From Glossina fuscipes (taxonomy: Eukaryota; Arthropoda; Insecta; Diptera; Glossinidae), in contig NW_023998414.1 of NCBI RefSeq assembly GCF_014805625.2, forward strand, positions 7,716,238 to 7,780,237: a DNA stretch of 64,000 nucleotides. The letters run 5' to 3'. Shown one piece after another: positions 13,441 to 24,400 of the stretch. How positions within the stretch are numbered: the first letter of the stretch is position 1; every line of letters starts with the position of its first letter. Under the pieces are notes generated by a model. That model searched no databases and was not told the DNA's origin. It saw only the letters and a list, made by a program, of their open reading frames with translations. Made by a program: the position numbers and the translations under genes.

Positions 13441-13622
13441 TCCGCCTGAGTGGCTGAGTAGGCAAGAGTCTCGACTACCAAGTCAATGGTCGTGGGTTCG
13501 AATCTCAAGTGCGGTAGAGTTTTTAATAAAAAGCCGATAGCCTTAGATGCTAGTGCTTTTAAGAGTTTAGTCTTACAATTTATTTCTCTGGCGAAATTAA
13601 TAATAATAATAATAATAATAAT
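13441..13622 (+). mobile_element. tRNA-derived SINE, copy 1 (most intact)
   Basis: The first about 72 bp resemble a tRNA, probably of the Ser/Leu kind. There is an A-box-like stretch (TGGCTGAGTAGG) at 13451-13462 and a B box (GGTTCGAATC) at 13495-13504. Complementary ends (CCGC at the start, GCGG before 'tagag') would form an acceptor stem. A non-tRNA body follows (AGCC.ATAGCCTTAGATGC, then 'tttagtctta'), ending in an (AAT)n tail. Two diverged copies at 36269 and 59793 share both the tRNA part and the body, which is why I call it a SINE and not a tRNA gene. Confidence 0.85.
13605..13622. repeat. (AAT)n tail of the SINE
   Basis: A simple AAT repeat directly after the SINE body. The second copy has the same kind of tail, and the third ends in an AT-rich TAATTATAATAAG-type tail. 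Confidence 0.8.
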
Positions 13623-15615
13623 ATATAATTAAATATATAAATAATTCTTTGATTTGAGAGAAAATATAAATAAAAACTTGAAAAATTGAAAAGAAATCAT
13701 TTGAAAAAGTTTATCAAAAGCAGATGTTGCAGTGATTGAAAAATAATAATAAAAAAATATGTCTATCTAGGTATATATGTATATATATATATATATATAT
13801 ATAAATATGAATGTGTGCATATGTATAGTTGTATATAAGTATATGTATGTAAAATATATGCATGTATTTGACTTGAGAAGTATTTCATCACATTTATACC
13901 TTGAATACTATATGTAAGTAGGCCGTGAAAATCTACCATAGAAACGAAATTTTTGTTCTTAATTCAGAAATAATCGTAGCAAGCGGTCTGTAAATTTTGA
14001 TTTGAAATTTAAGATTTCCACAATGTAGAACAATTCAATGACGAGATTTGGTCAGAAGATTGTATAAAAAAATTGTTCTGTTCAGCATACGGACAAAAAA
14101 AGAGTTAATATTAAACGGAACAGAGTTAAATGAAGAACTTTAAAATAAACTTTTCAAATAATTTAATTTCATTTGTAATAATTTAATTAATTTGTTAATT
14201 TGTAATAATTTGCAATAACGTGTGCAGCAGTTGCAAAAGTCCACAAAATTTGAATAAAAGCAAACCCCTTCGTCGCAAATCGGAAAAAATTAATAAGAAG
14301 AGCTTACCGACCGGGAGTATTTCAAAGATGGGAAGTGATCAATTGGTGGCACATTTCATAGACGATATGAAGCGTACGTAGTAAAAATAAATAAATGCAA
14401 GGAAGGCGAAGAACAAATGGAGAAATGAGAGAATAGTGTAGTAGGGTAAGTTTGAATTTCTTTCAAAAATTGTTTAATGGAAGTGTAAAGCACTTACATA
14501 ATATATATATGCGTAGGAAAAAATGTATTATAATATTTATAAAAGCCATGTTGAGACTTCATTCGATTTATAAAGAAAAGGCAAGCTTCTAGAAGAAATC
14601 TCTCATACGTTTTCTTTTTTTCATATCTTATACGAAAAATTTGACATTTGAAAATTTCTCACTGTCAGAATTTTCAAGAAAATCTATCTGACGTATGTCG
14701 GTTATCATAAATAATCTTTTGATTGTTGATTTTCAAGTAGTAGTAGTAGTTCAATTAATTAATTATCTGCAATTAACAAATTATTAAGACAACTTAACAA
14801 AATATAATTTTTTTAATTGCAGTTAAGAAGTCATATGAACAGCCTAACGTGAATGCTGTTCAGAAATGGAGCGAAGAAAATTGCAAAAGCTCGACGATTG
14901 AAACTAATTGCACAGTGTCATCTTACAAAGTGAGCCATTGTGCGTACGCGTATTGAGCGTATTCAGCGTAATGTTTAGTGAGAATTTCGAGAAAGCCGAG
15001 AGCGAAACGCGTTGAAAAGCCTTGCGAAAATCTCGGTTTGCCTTGTTCGTATTAACGAGGAGCAATAACATTTAGCCAAGAGGTGAAACTATGCGAATTC
15101 CCATAAGTAAAAGTACAGCAAACTAGAAGGAACCAAGCGCGACGCAACGAAAGAGAAAATGTTTGAAAAGAAGGGGCGCAGGGTAAGCTAATTTCTTTCT
15201 CTCTGCTTACGAATAGTTCGAATAAGTCGACAAAAGAGAACAAATTGATAATTTTCTCATTCCATTCAATGAATTTCCAAACATATGAACGCATTTCAAG
15301 TTTTTCAAGATTTTTGCGGCGTAAGCTTCCACTTTTATGATTTTCCCAAAGGAAGCTTGCGATCGACTCGGGCGAAATTTATCGCTTTTTTGCAGTAAAT
15401 GCGATTCGGAATCCCTATCCTTCCTAAGACTAGAAATGAAAGCATCAATTAGATCTGAAACAAACAAATAAAATGGACATGAAAATCATCCAAACTGCCA
15501 ACAGCATAGCATCTATTTCACAGCATTCATTAATTGTGTAGGGATTTGTGAATGATGACACTGTGTTCAATTCTTCTTTTTCCCATAATTAACAGTAACA
15601 ATAATAATAATGATA

Positions 15616-15646
<31 letters not shown>

Positions 15647-16319
15647 TAGATTACATCGCATAATTAATTCACAAGAGCTTTCATCAAAACCACCCTAATA
15701 AATAATATCATAAATAGTGCAAAATGTGGGCATTTAGTTTTCATCGCAATATTTTTCGTTTCGTTCTGGGTCAATTTTTTAAAATTCGTATAGCGTTGCT
15801 GTTGTTCAAGGACTGCAATCAAGTTGAAGAGATTTCTTACTTTTAAACCAATCTCAACACTGATTTTATTTCTACTCATTCTACCTGCTATCTGCCAACC
15901 TTTTTTCGAACTTTTGTATTAGTTTGAAAGTAATACGCTTAGATCGTCATCATCCAGCACCCAGAACCCAGCAGGCCCCACATTGGTCGCCAAAAATAAT
16001 GAATATGTAACGTATGTAATATAGGTACCTTGCAAGCTGTAATTTTTTTTATATTTATACCATGGAACCTATGCATATATTTTCCGGCCTGGCTCGACGG
16101 ATGGGATGGGTAAAAATTAGGAATTGAAAATAGGTTCATGACATTTTATCTTTACGCTACCAATGATTCATTATTTTGAAATAACATCCTTTACATTTGA
16201 TTTTGATTTATTTTTCTTTACCGGGAAAAATTACGTCATCATGCCCTAACGAAAACGTCTATCCCTCGTGAAAACACAATTAAAAGATTCGTTTTGATGA
16301 TTATTTATTAATGAGTACT

Positions 16320-16409
16320 TTACATCTGAGGTACTTACATAGATCGTTCATTAATGCATTTTTGTATTCGGTTCCTTGATCCGTTACGAGCGTTTTCATG
16401 GGTTTCGTA
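16320..16409 (-). pseudogene. Ty3/gypsy-type integrase core fragment (second catalytic Asp region)
   Basis: Read on the minus strand, about 30 residues match the integrase core around the second catalytic aspartate: KTLVTDQGTEYKNAL then MNDLCKYLR. D-Q-G-T-E-Y with a following Asn is typical of Ty3/gypsy integrases. The reading frame decays on both sides. It fits as the missing continuation of the integrase fragment at 18240-18610, from which it is now separated by about 1.8 kb of unrelated pieces. Confidence 0.7.
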
Positions 16410-16416
16410 GCTTAGT

Positions 16417-16575
16417 ATGAAATTTTCGAAAATTGCCTTTGCTACGGTTTTAGCACTTTTATCTGTGACCGGAGTTCTTGCTAATTATATTCCTTATGAA
16501 GTCCAGCCACAAGGCACACTTTATTCTTCTGATTATCATAACTATACCAGTTTATTCACCCAATGCAACGACCAA
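16417..16575 (+). pseudogene. Possible first exon of a small secreted protein, orphaned
   Basis: The ATG at 16417 opens a convincing signal peptide (MKFSKIAFATVLALLSVTG then VLA) followed by NYIPYEVQPQG and a Tyr/Ser-rich stretch. The frame then runs into sequence that belongs, on the other strand, to a LINE fragment. A GTAGGT donor-like site lies at 16579. No following exon is found, so this may be a stranded exon or gene remnant. The family is not recognised, and a chance signal-peptide-like frame cannot be excluded. Confidence 0.35.
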
Positions 16576-16825
16576 ATCGGTAGGTCTTGGCTACTTCACA
16601 AATGAGGGCAGCGTGTTTCTTGTAAATGGAGATATCAGAATTTGGGGGAGTATAGGAGCAGGTTACAAATAGCTGCTTATGAGGCATTTTCGCACGAACG
16701 GCGATAAATTCAACGTCAGGAGAAGTGGGAAATTCTATTGAATTGGACGGGACTAACGCAGATATGGCAATTAATACACCATCGCCAATGCGATTCACTC
16801 GATCATTTCTAAAGAACGAATTCAA
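16576..16825 (-). mobile_element. Non-LTR retrotransposon (LINE, jockey/CR1-like) endonuclease fragment
   Basis: The minus-strand frame of about 85 residues resembles the middle of the apurinic-type endonuclease of jockey-like LINEs: RIGDGVLIAISA, VEFIAVRAK, LFVTCSYTPPNSD and YKKHAALICEVA. These correspond to the GGVLIAV, the V..E.I.V.. strand, and the YIPPNSD followed by a helix. The catalytic His region and the reverse transcriptase are absent, so it is a dead fragment. Confidence 0.75.
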
Positions 16826-17840
16826 AATAAGTTCGCTTTGTTTTGACCCTGACTCGTGTACACCTCACTTACACACATATCAATTTATAAAAAATCTGTG
16901 GGCTTGTGTATTAACTACACCCGTCCCCACCCATTTTCGGCGAGCTAGCCGAGCTACTTTCTTACGGATCCTTGATGACGTGCTACGGGGTCAACATGCT
17001 CTTTCAGGCTTGCGTGATCGCAGGGGTCGCTTGCATCCCGATGGTAATTGATCGGTAACTTTCCTTAGAGGGGAGCAATTATCGCTTTCCTTTTATTTCG
17101 ATGTTGCCTGGTACTTATGTAAGCTTAAAAAGCTGCACACTCCTTCTAATATTTCTAATTTAGCTGAATAAGAAGAACTGTTTCGCTAGACTTGAAACGA
17201 AATGAATAAATGAAAAATTAATAAGCCTTTGCTTTCCTGCTGATTAGGTAAATGAATTCTTCAATTCGAAGATACTATATCTTCTCCATCACTCAGCAGA
17301 CTGCGCGGCGTGGTTCCATTGCATAACCTCGCAATTGTGGCTTGACCGCAAAAGACACAATAACGCGGCAAACTTGTTCTTACAACTTCTTCTATATACA
17401 AAATAAGTCATTTTATGTCTACCTTTAGCACATGATAAGAAACTTAGCCAAGTAAATAAAAAATTGTGTTAAAGATTTGATGCTAGAGATGCTTCAGCAA
17501 AGGCTTTTTCTGCATTCGAAATTCTCTTTTACTTCAAATCTGAAGCTAGTGATAGACAATGCTTTAGATCTGTCATTATCAGTCCCTGTCCTTCGTTGAT
17601 AACTCGCAACCTTGTGTTTCTCTACTACTCGTGTTTCATTTAATGAAAAGTTTGTCTGTCGCCCTTTCATGGATAATTACAGTCACAACTACCAGTAGTC
17701 GCACTTACGTGGTCCTACATACTTTTAATTTTCCTCAAGCGAATAAAACCTTAAACATGCGCAAGATTCCGAGGAGAAGAATGGACTTAATATTTATTTC
17801 TTATGTTTGCTTTCCACTGTTTAATCGAAATCAAATCCTC

Positions 17841-18231
17841 CGCTAAGAACTGCAGCTCCCCCGTAAAAGTATTCAATTCCTATTGAATCCACTGTCGCCC
17901 ACTCATTATTATGAATATTGTAGCGTTCTACGCTTTTAATAAACTATGAGCAGTGTTTACCGCCCTTTGCGGCTATCATGGCCGAGAAACTATATCTGTT
18001 GGACAACATGAGGGGCATAGGTTCCCATTTATTCACTCGTATGTCGAACAGTTTGCAGTCGTCTCTTCTAATGGCAAACAATGTTCGATCATATGAGACA
18101 AGTTTGTCCGGATCAGATGTTCCCAGCATCTCATTTAAATTATACCACTTTCCATCTCTCGGGTCAAAGCGACAAAGTGCATTATTGCGATTAGTTACTT
18201 GAGTTAGACTGTATATACTATTTTCTGTCAC
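17841..18231 (-). pseudogene. Kelch-repeat gene fragment, disabled
   Basis: Minus-strand translation gives kelch-type beta-propeller blades: ALCRFDPRDGKWYNLNEM, LFAIRRDDCKLFDIRVNKW, FSAMIAAKGG, then after an in-frame TAG near 17946, SVERYNIHNNEWATVDSIG and GAAVLSGG. The 'R/YDP..G.W...' pattern recurs about every 45-50 residues, as in KLHL proteins. There is no BTB or BACK domain in front. Instead the frame abuts an integrase fragment at about 18235. The stop and lack of a start mark it as a fragment of a host kelch gene moved into retroelement debris. Confidence 0.65.
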
Positions 18232-18235
18232 TGTT

Positions 18236-18597
18236 GCCCGATTGAATCGTTCGCTTGTTCCAGAGATTTGGTAAGGTCGCAGATTACGTTGCCTTTTTCC
18301 GTCTTTAGTAATGGGTCGATGGTGTCAACTACAACTGTGTCAAAAGCAGTTGCTGGTGTTGGTGATAGGGTCATAGCAGTTTTTGCATGTGCTGTGATTA
18401 TAGCCTTCTGGCATAGTGAACATCCTTTGACATGCTGCTTAGCTATTGTTCTTGTCATTTGCGGCCAATAATAGTACCCTCGTATTTTCGACAAGCTACG
18501 TGTAATTCCTGTGTGACCGCCTTCTCTATCTCTTGGGTCATTGTGATATTTTTCTAAAATATTTTTGATTACGGACTTATTATTTTCTGTCTATGGA
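18236..18597 (-). mobile_element. Ty3/gypsy-like integrase fragment (HHCC zinc-binding domain and start of core)
   Basis: About 115 codons are open on the minus strand: SVIKNILEKYHNDP, GGHTGITRSLSKIRGYYYWP, then VKGCSLCQKA. This is the H-H-C-C zinc-binding domain of Ty3/gypsy integrases. AFDTVVVDTIDPL follows, holding the first core aspartate. The match stops abruptly at about 18240 after VICDLTKSL, and the rest of the core is found at 16320-16409. Confidence 0.85.
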
Positions 18598-18883
18598 AAA
18601 ATTTCGAAATATTTTGAAGATACGTAAACATATCACCCTCCGCCCCCCCTCTCCGCAGTAATCTAAAACTAGATATAGTTGAGATTGCGTTTGAAAAGCG
18701 ACATTTAACCGTACTACGGAGGGATTTTGTTGTATAATCTCAAGAATCTCCTGTTCCCAACAGGCATATCACTTTGAAATCTGCCGGGGTGACTTTTTCA
18801 TTATCTGTTGCAGAACATTGCGTCTTCACCTGTGTGACCAGTAGTTCTAACTCGGTGCACTCACAGATATCTTCTTTCATTTC
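18598..18883 (-). pseudogene. AGC-kinase N-lobe fragment (RSK/MSK/JIL-1-like), broken
   Basis: On the minus strand a splice acceptor (AATAATAG) precedes 18883. The exon then reads KVTPADFKVICLLGTGDS (start of a kinase domain with the glycine loop). It jumps with a frame change to EILEIIQQNPSVVRLNVAF, QTQSQLYLVLDYC and MFTYLQNISKF. Those are the alpha-C helix, the strands leading to the hinge, and the start of the C-lobe. The segment between the glycine loop and alpha-C, with the ATP-binding lysine, is missing, and frameshifts are present. Because an intron acceptor is kept, it came from genomic DNA and not from a processed transcript. Confidence 0.7.
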
Positions 18884-19458
18884 CTATTATTTTAAATGTT
18901 ATTTTTATTATATTATATATATATTATTATAAAACACCGAAAACAATTAAAAAATCGCAGACGAAAAATAAAACACGCACTACTCAGAACACTCAGTCGA
19001 TGTCGAATGGTATAAAGAGTAACCAGTAAACGTATATCGGATCTATAAAAGACGTAGAATGGACGTACATATGCTATGCAATTCTTCTTTTGATTCACAT
19101 ACTGCGTGAATATTGTATTATTATTGACATTTTGCTAGATATATAAGGAACGCTTTGCTTTGTTCGATTAGTTGGCCAGAAAATGACATCGTCAGGTTGG
19201 ATATCACAAATAATTCTTATAATCTCCAAAAGGACAACTTAAACTTCTTATCATGCTACACAAGCTGAACAACAGGCTCAGGGACATACTTGGGGATTTA
19301 TTACATAACAACATAAAAACCATAGCGTGGAACAGCTAACTATATGCTAACGAAATGCACGTAGTACTTTGGTCAATCAAAACTTTGGAGACAAGGAAGG
19401 ACTGGTTTACCACGGACGATGACTGCTGCAATGGACATAGACACTTATTGAAGCGATT

Positions 19459-20015
19459 TTAGTTTCTGTCGATGGTTGTCACCTTTTGGTGGAGTAGCGC
19501 TGCTCTCATAATTTTTAATATCTTGTTGCCCAATGTTTTAAATTGATTTTGCGATACGGATGCGAAAATCTTCTCGCTTGATGACACTTTGAATTTTGAC
19601 ATTCTTAATATACCGGGTTCTGTTTCAACCCTTTGGAAAAACTGGCCTAAGTCGAGTTTTCCATTGGTATACATTGGTGTCCTTTATTTCGAATTTGGCA
19701 ATTATTTTCCTCCCTTGTTTCATACAATATTTGCCGGAGTCCAATTTTAATTGCACAAATTTCCTTACGTCATTATTGTTAATGACTTCGTAGACTTTGG
19801 GCTCCGTATTCTTATGTTCGCTTATTTGTCGCTTTTTTGCTCAGTTATCTTTCTGCCGCGTTGCAGATCTTGTTACTTGTTTTGTTGTTTATTTCCTTGA
19901 GGTCGTTAATTGTTATGCGGGATAGGGCGTCCGCTCCGTCATTATCTTTCCCATGTTTCGTATGTTTCCTTTTTAGTTGTTTTTTATGTAGCACAAGGAA
20001 GTTGATGATTTTCAC
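19459..20015 (-). mobile_element. Ty3/gypsy-like pol remnant (RNase H end and linker)
   Basis: The minus strand encodes KHGKDNDGADALSRI at about 19905-19965. This is the GK.N..ADALSR signature just after RNase H in Ty3/gypsy polyproteins. A degraded linker follows (VINNNDVRKFVQLKLDSG and related). Several frame breaks occur and protease and reverse transcriptase are gone. It lies in the right order upstream of the integrase fragment. Confidence 0.7.
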
Positions 20016-20019
20016 ATCC

Positions 20020-20424
20020 AAATGAATAGATCCAAGCGGTTTAGTATTTCCTGAAAATATTTGTCTGCAGCGCTGTTGTGCGCCGGCGGGGAGTAGTTTG
20101 CTCGTAGTTTACATTCAATATTTTTCAATATTTCTTCAAGATATTCTACAAAGATTTGTACATGTCTGGTTATTGTGTCTTCGCTTGTGGGCCTATCGAT
20201 ATTAAGATATTTATACGACTTGTCGAAACGCTCCTTAATGCTTTCCCATTGCTATACTATAGTTGGCCAGTCCATAGTTTGATGTATTAACCTGTGGATG
20301 CTGTGGCTGTCTCAACATCGTCCCCTATTGGGAGAGGGTCGGCTTCTTCATGATATATCGGCGTGAAGGATGATTGCCCGTTGCCGGGTTCTGGGATATC
20401 GGTTTCTTGCGGGGGAGGGGTCAT
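20020..20424 (-). mobile_element. Possible gag-like remnant of the Ty3/gypsy-like element
   Basis: A minus-strand frame from an ATG at 20422-20424 is acidic and Pro-rich (MTPPPQETDIPEPGNG). After a frame break an amphipathic stretch follows (QWESIKERFDKSYKYLNI, HVQIFVEYLEEILKNIE). It sits directly before the pol remnant, so gag is the natural reading, but sequence similarity alone does not prove it. Confidence 0.45.
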
Positions 20425-20761
20425 GTGGCTACTGAACGTTAATTTGGAAAGATTGTATTGGACGTTCAGTGTCTCGTTAGATTAATTTAATTCAACAAAC
20501 CAAAAAAGAAACTTAACAAAACAAACCCACGTTGATGCGCATCACCGCAGCTGTAAGTTTTTTACAAATTATGAATTTATGAATTTTAAGTTTTTGATTA
20601 ATAATAAAAAGAAATACAAAAAAATAAGTGTCATTGATTGATCCCATAAGACACTCTTAGACATGTTTTTATAAAGCCTGCAACGCGAGACACAAAAGTT
20701 AATCTTGTTCATAAAACAAGTTAGAAAAATCTATAAATTTATTTTTAGGAAAATTATTAAA

Positions 20762-20965
20762 CTAATGAAAATAAATCTGAGGATAAATGGTTGCTTTCGG
20801 TTCTACGCAACGTTTTGAGGAGTTCCCTGAAGAAGTGAAGCCATATATCCCGGCGTAAACGATGTCCATTTTATGCAGATACTCTAGGGCTAACACCATC
20901 TCGCCGATATAAATTTTCACTATATCCTCCGAAAATTTCGAAATATTTTGAAGATACATAAACAT
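20762..20965 (-). pseudogene. AGC-kinase C-lobe fragment (RSK/MSK/JIL-1-like), broken
   Basis: The minus-strand frame holds MYLQNISKFSED and VKIYIGEMVLALEYLHKMDIVY. This matches the alpha-D/alpha-E region of AGC kinases (FTE..VR.YI.EIVLALE.LH..GIIYRD). The catalytic loop RDLK..N is replaced by AGIYGF. Its first 35 bp repeat, nearly exactly, the last 35 bp of the N-lobe fragment at 18598-18634, so the two pieces are parts of one gene or of two copies cut near the same place. Confidence 0.65.
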
Positions 20966-23039
20966 ATCATGTTACGCCTTTTACAAGCGGAGGGGAATGA
21001 TGAGTGCTCTAGATAGGAGCACTTTTTCAAAATTTTTTTCAATTTACTTTATTTAGCAATTTTTGTGAACATAAGAAAATCTCGTTTTCTTTAAAAGTCC
21101 ACCAATAAGTGGACTGCTTGGGCCAATTTTTTCGTACAATTTTCATACATACATAGAAGAGAACCACGACCACGGTCGGTATTCGGCGAGGTTATATATT
21201 CATAACCTTGCATTATTATAATAAAATAGATTCCTAATAAAACCGTGAAATTGTTGTTTAATGAATCTGAGGAATCGCTAACTCTTGATGAACATGGGAG
21301 CGCAGCAGAGAGGTAAACAGTCGCACTAGTTATCCTGTTGGTTTTTTTTTTTTATAAAAATGTTCATTTCGAGCTATACAGTTCACGATGAGTAATGTGA
21401 AAACCATAAGAAATCTTGTCCAGACTTTGTTGCATTTCGAAGGATAATGGTGGCGGGTAGATTGCTTTAAATCACATCTCCTTTATCTTTACGTTACTTT
21501 ATAGTTATTTATTTATTTATTTTTGGAATGGTTCGGGTTATGTTTGGAAATTCATTACATTTTAATTGAATATTTTCATAAATTTTTCTTTTTAAGGTTA
21601 ATTGTAAAATTAATTAATAATAATTTTCTGTTAGAATAATTATCATTTTATTTTTTGTTAAATAAACTAAGTAAGTAAGATAGAATTTGAAAAGAATATA
21701 ATTAAAGAAAAAATGACTAAAATTATTAAAAAAAAAAAAAAAAAAAAATTACTAAAATTATTTATTTAATTATGATTGAATAATTTAATTTTAAAAATTT
21801 GAAATTTTTGAAAATTGTATGTGTTTGAGAAAAAACATTATTTTTGTTTTTTTCAAATTTGATCTTCTATTTAATTAATACGATAATTAATTAATAATTT
21901 AAATTTTTTAGTAATTTATAAAATTTTAATATTTATAAATGAAATTTATATTGCTAATAATTGTACGTTATTGTGTATTTAAAATTTACATACATAAATG
22001 AATAAAAACTAAAAAGAAATGAAAAGCAATTCATTTTTAGAGAGAAAGAGAGAGAGAGAGAACGGCCAATCCCACCCGATAATAATTTATGACTTGTTAG
22101 TTCTTTCTCCTCATGGCTTTGTTTTTACGTGTGTTTGGTTTAGGAGGAATGAAGGCCGGCCTATTCGATATAATAGCAAGTAGCTCCTTGTTATACCCTA
22201 CACTATAATAATGGTATAAGGATATGTACAACTGTATTATTCCGATTAATTTTCTTGTATTCAACCGCAAATGTTAAGTTATTTTTAATGAAATTCAATA
22301 CACAGAGGTGTCTTGCTGCAAAGACGAATGCTGTTAAAAATGATTTGGACCACTTTCTCCCATATAAGTTCGTGTTATATCGTACAGCATTTGTGATACA
22401 GGCTATGGTAAGTTTGTGCGAACGTATGTAATACGCAGAAGCACGTGACTGCAACAAGCATAGACCCCACCTGTCGGAGCTTAAACTAAGGATATTATTG
22501 TAAGAAAATTCGAAATTCTGGTCCCGAAAGTATTCGATCGGAAAAACACAAAAAAAAAAAAAAAAAAACCATTCAAATTGCGTAAGTTAAGATTAAGGCT
22601 GAGTTTTTCATTTTATAAATGTACACACGTATACATACATTATAATAATCAGTTTCTCATTGCATCATATTTAAATTAGGAAAATTATGGCACACAGATG
22701 CAAAATACATTGCGAGGAATTAGCTATGAAGTAAGAATGAAGTAATTCATGTCTGCGATGTGGAAAACTGCGAGAATATATCAAACACACATTGCTATGC
22801 AGAAGATAGAATCGCCTCGTCAAGTGGTGTGGTTTTGGTGTAATGTGAAGAGCACGATCATGGTCTAAATAAATAAAGTTCTGTTCGTTGCATCTTCAAG
22901 AGCATATTCCTAATAAGTTAAACCAATTTTCTTTAGAATTTTTTAGTCCTTAATTTTTACATATTCCTTGTATAATTAAAGGTAGATCCTTAATGCTAAG
23001 CAATAAATGGTCAATGCATTCGACGATTATTGATATACG

Positions 23040-23635
23040 CGACAATCAACTTCAAATTTGCCAGGAAGATTGAAAATTCTTGCACGCAGGTTGGTATGAA
23101 AAATGGACCAAATCGGTCCAATAACCGCCTATAATACTACGCAAAATGCGAATACCTATCTGTTTTTCAAAAGAATTAAAAAATTGCTTTTTTACTCATT
23201 TACTCATCATAAACTCTAGTGCAGATAAGTATACAAAAATTTAAAAATGTTTTCTATCAGCAATGCTCTAAGCATCTCTACCAAAACCGAAAGAATTGAC
23301 CACGTTTACTCAGTTTTATGTAGAGTGTCACTTTCAATATTTTTTCTTTTTTTTTCAAAACCTTTATAGCGCTCACAAACAAACTTGTCCGTCTGCCCAA
23401 CGCGTTCGCAAAAAAAAAAAAACGTATTGCGTACAAATTAAAACTTTTGAAAGTAAGCGGCTGCAACGCCTACACGCCTACGCGATAATATCTTTCCTTT
23501 TGAAAATAGAAAGAATCAGCCGCGCCCACTCTATATTACAGAGCATGAAAATTTAGTTCTTTTAACTTTTCTTATCATTTTTTAGCATAACGGTGATGGG
23601 TATAAAAGATTCTGTCCCGTCCGAGTTGTTTTTCC
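23040..23635 (+). repeat. Dispersed repeat family B, copy 2
   Basis: Ordered blocks shared with other copies are 'gcaggttggtatgaaaaatggaccaaatcggt', a 'tttttactcat' block, and the 3' block at 23495-23635 that closely matches 8755-8910. It has no protein-coding content. Ends are approximate. Confidence 0.55.
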
Positions 23636-24179
23636 TTCGTACACATATACTTGCAGGTATACTATAACGTACACTTCACATAAAAACGCACGATTTGTAG
23701 GCGTACGATACAGTGTGACCTCAAACTAAAAAACAACTATCAAGAAGAGAAACAGCAAGCAATTAAGCGGCAGCTAATGCAATAGCGCTACATCTGTTAA
23801 TTTAGGGAAAAAGATCAAAGCTCCTTCAAATTCAAATCGGCATCAATTTTAAAAATAGAATTGTATGTGACCCTTGTATTTAGTCCTCCTTAGTATTACG
23901 TAATTTGCTTCAAATATTTTATTTTCAAATATTGAAAAATGTATGTACAGTCAATCTACTAAATTTTATAGCGCTAAATATGCAAGTTTTTATTTTAAAA
24001 TTCGAATTAATAAAATCTTTAATGTATTTTCGAAAACGGACAGATTACTTTAATTCATTTTTCGTATGATTTGATTGCCGCGCAACTTGTTACTTATTAT
24101 TTCATTTTTCATGAGTTCATAAGCGTGTTTTTTTTTTTCGAATATTTCTATATTCGCCAACAAAGAGGAATGGTGGTGT

Positions 24180-24400
24180 ATTCAGATTGCTCAGAAAGAA
24201 GCTTCAGAAACGTTCAGCATCAAAATCTGAAGCGTTCTAAGAGCCTTCGCTCGTCCACCGGTATAATGCTTGTGGTAAACATAAAATGAAGCCATCAGTT
24301 TTAAATTTGGCAAAAACATTGGATATTGGAAAATGGACCAAGTTGGTTAAAGGACACATCTAAGTTGCAATAGAGACACGATAAAAATCTATAAGCATAT
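24180..24400 (+). repeat. Dispersed repeat family B, partial copy
   Basis: Contains 'gaagcttcagaaa', 'cagcatcaaaatctga' and 'ggcaaaaacattgga...ggaccaagttggtt', which line up with the same blocks in copies at 36.8, 38.9 and 60.6 kb. Confidence 0.45.

Larger units (their letters stand above)
12236..16318. other. Intergenic region, no gene recognised
   Basis: About 4 kb of AT-rich DNA with a poly(A) run at 12659, a SINE copy at 13441, TA runs around 13770-13802 and (AAT)n around 15605-15650. A somewhat less AT-rich patch at 14.9-15.5 kb gives overlapping short open frames on both strands, but none resembles a known protein or carries convincing splice sites. Confidence 0.55.

Noticed and set aside
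13441..13512. A functional tRNA gene
   Set aside because: The tRNA-like part is imperfect, and the same head plus body recurs at two other sites with an AT-rich tail. A SINE explains all of it.
15052..15467. Overlapping minus-strand frames in a less AT-rich patch
   Set aside because: Two frames of 80-86 codons overlap in different phases. Neither resembles a protein, and no consistent splicing was found.
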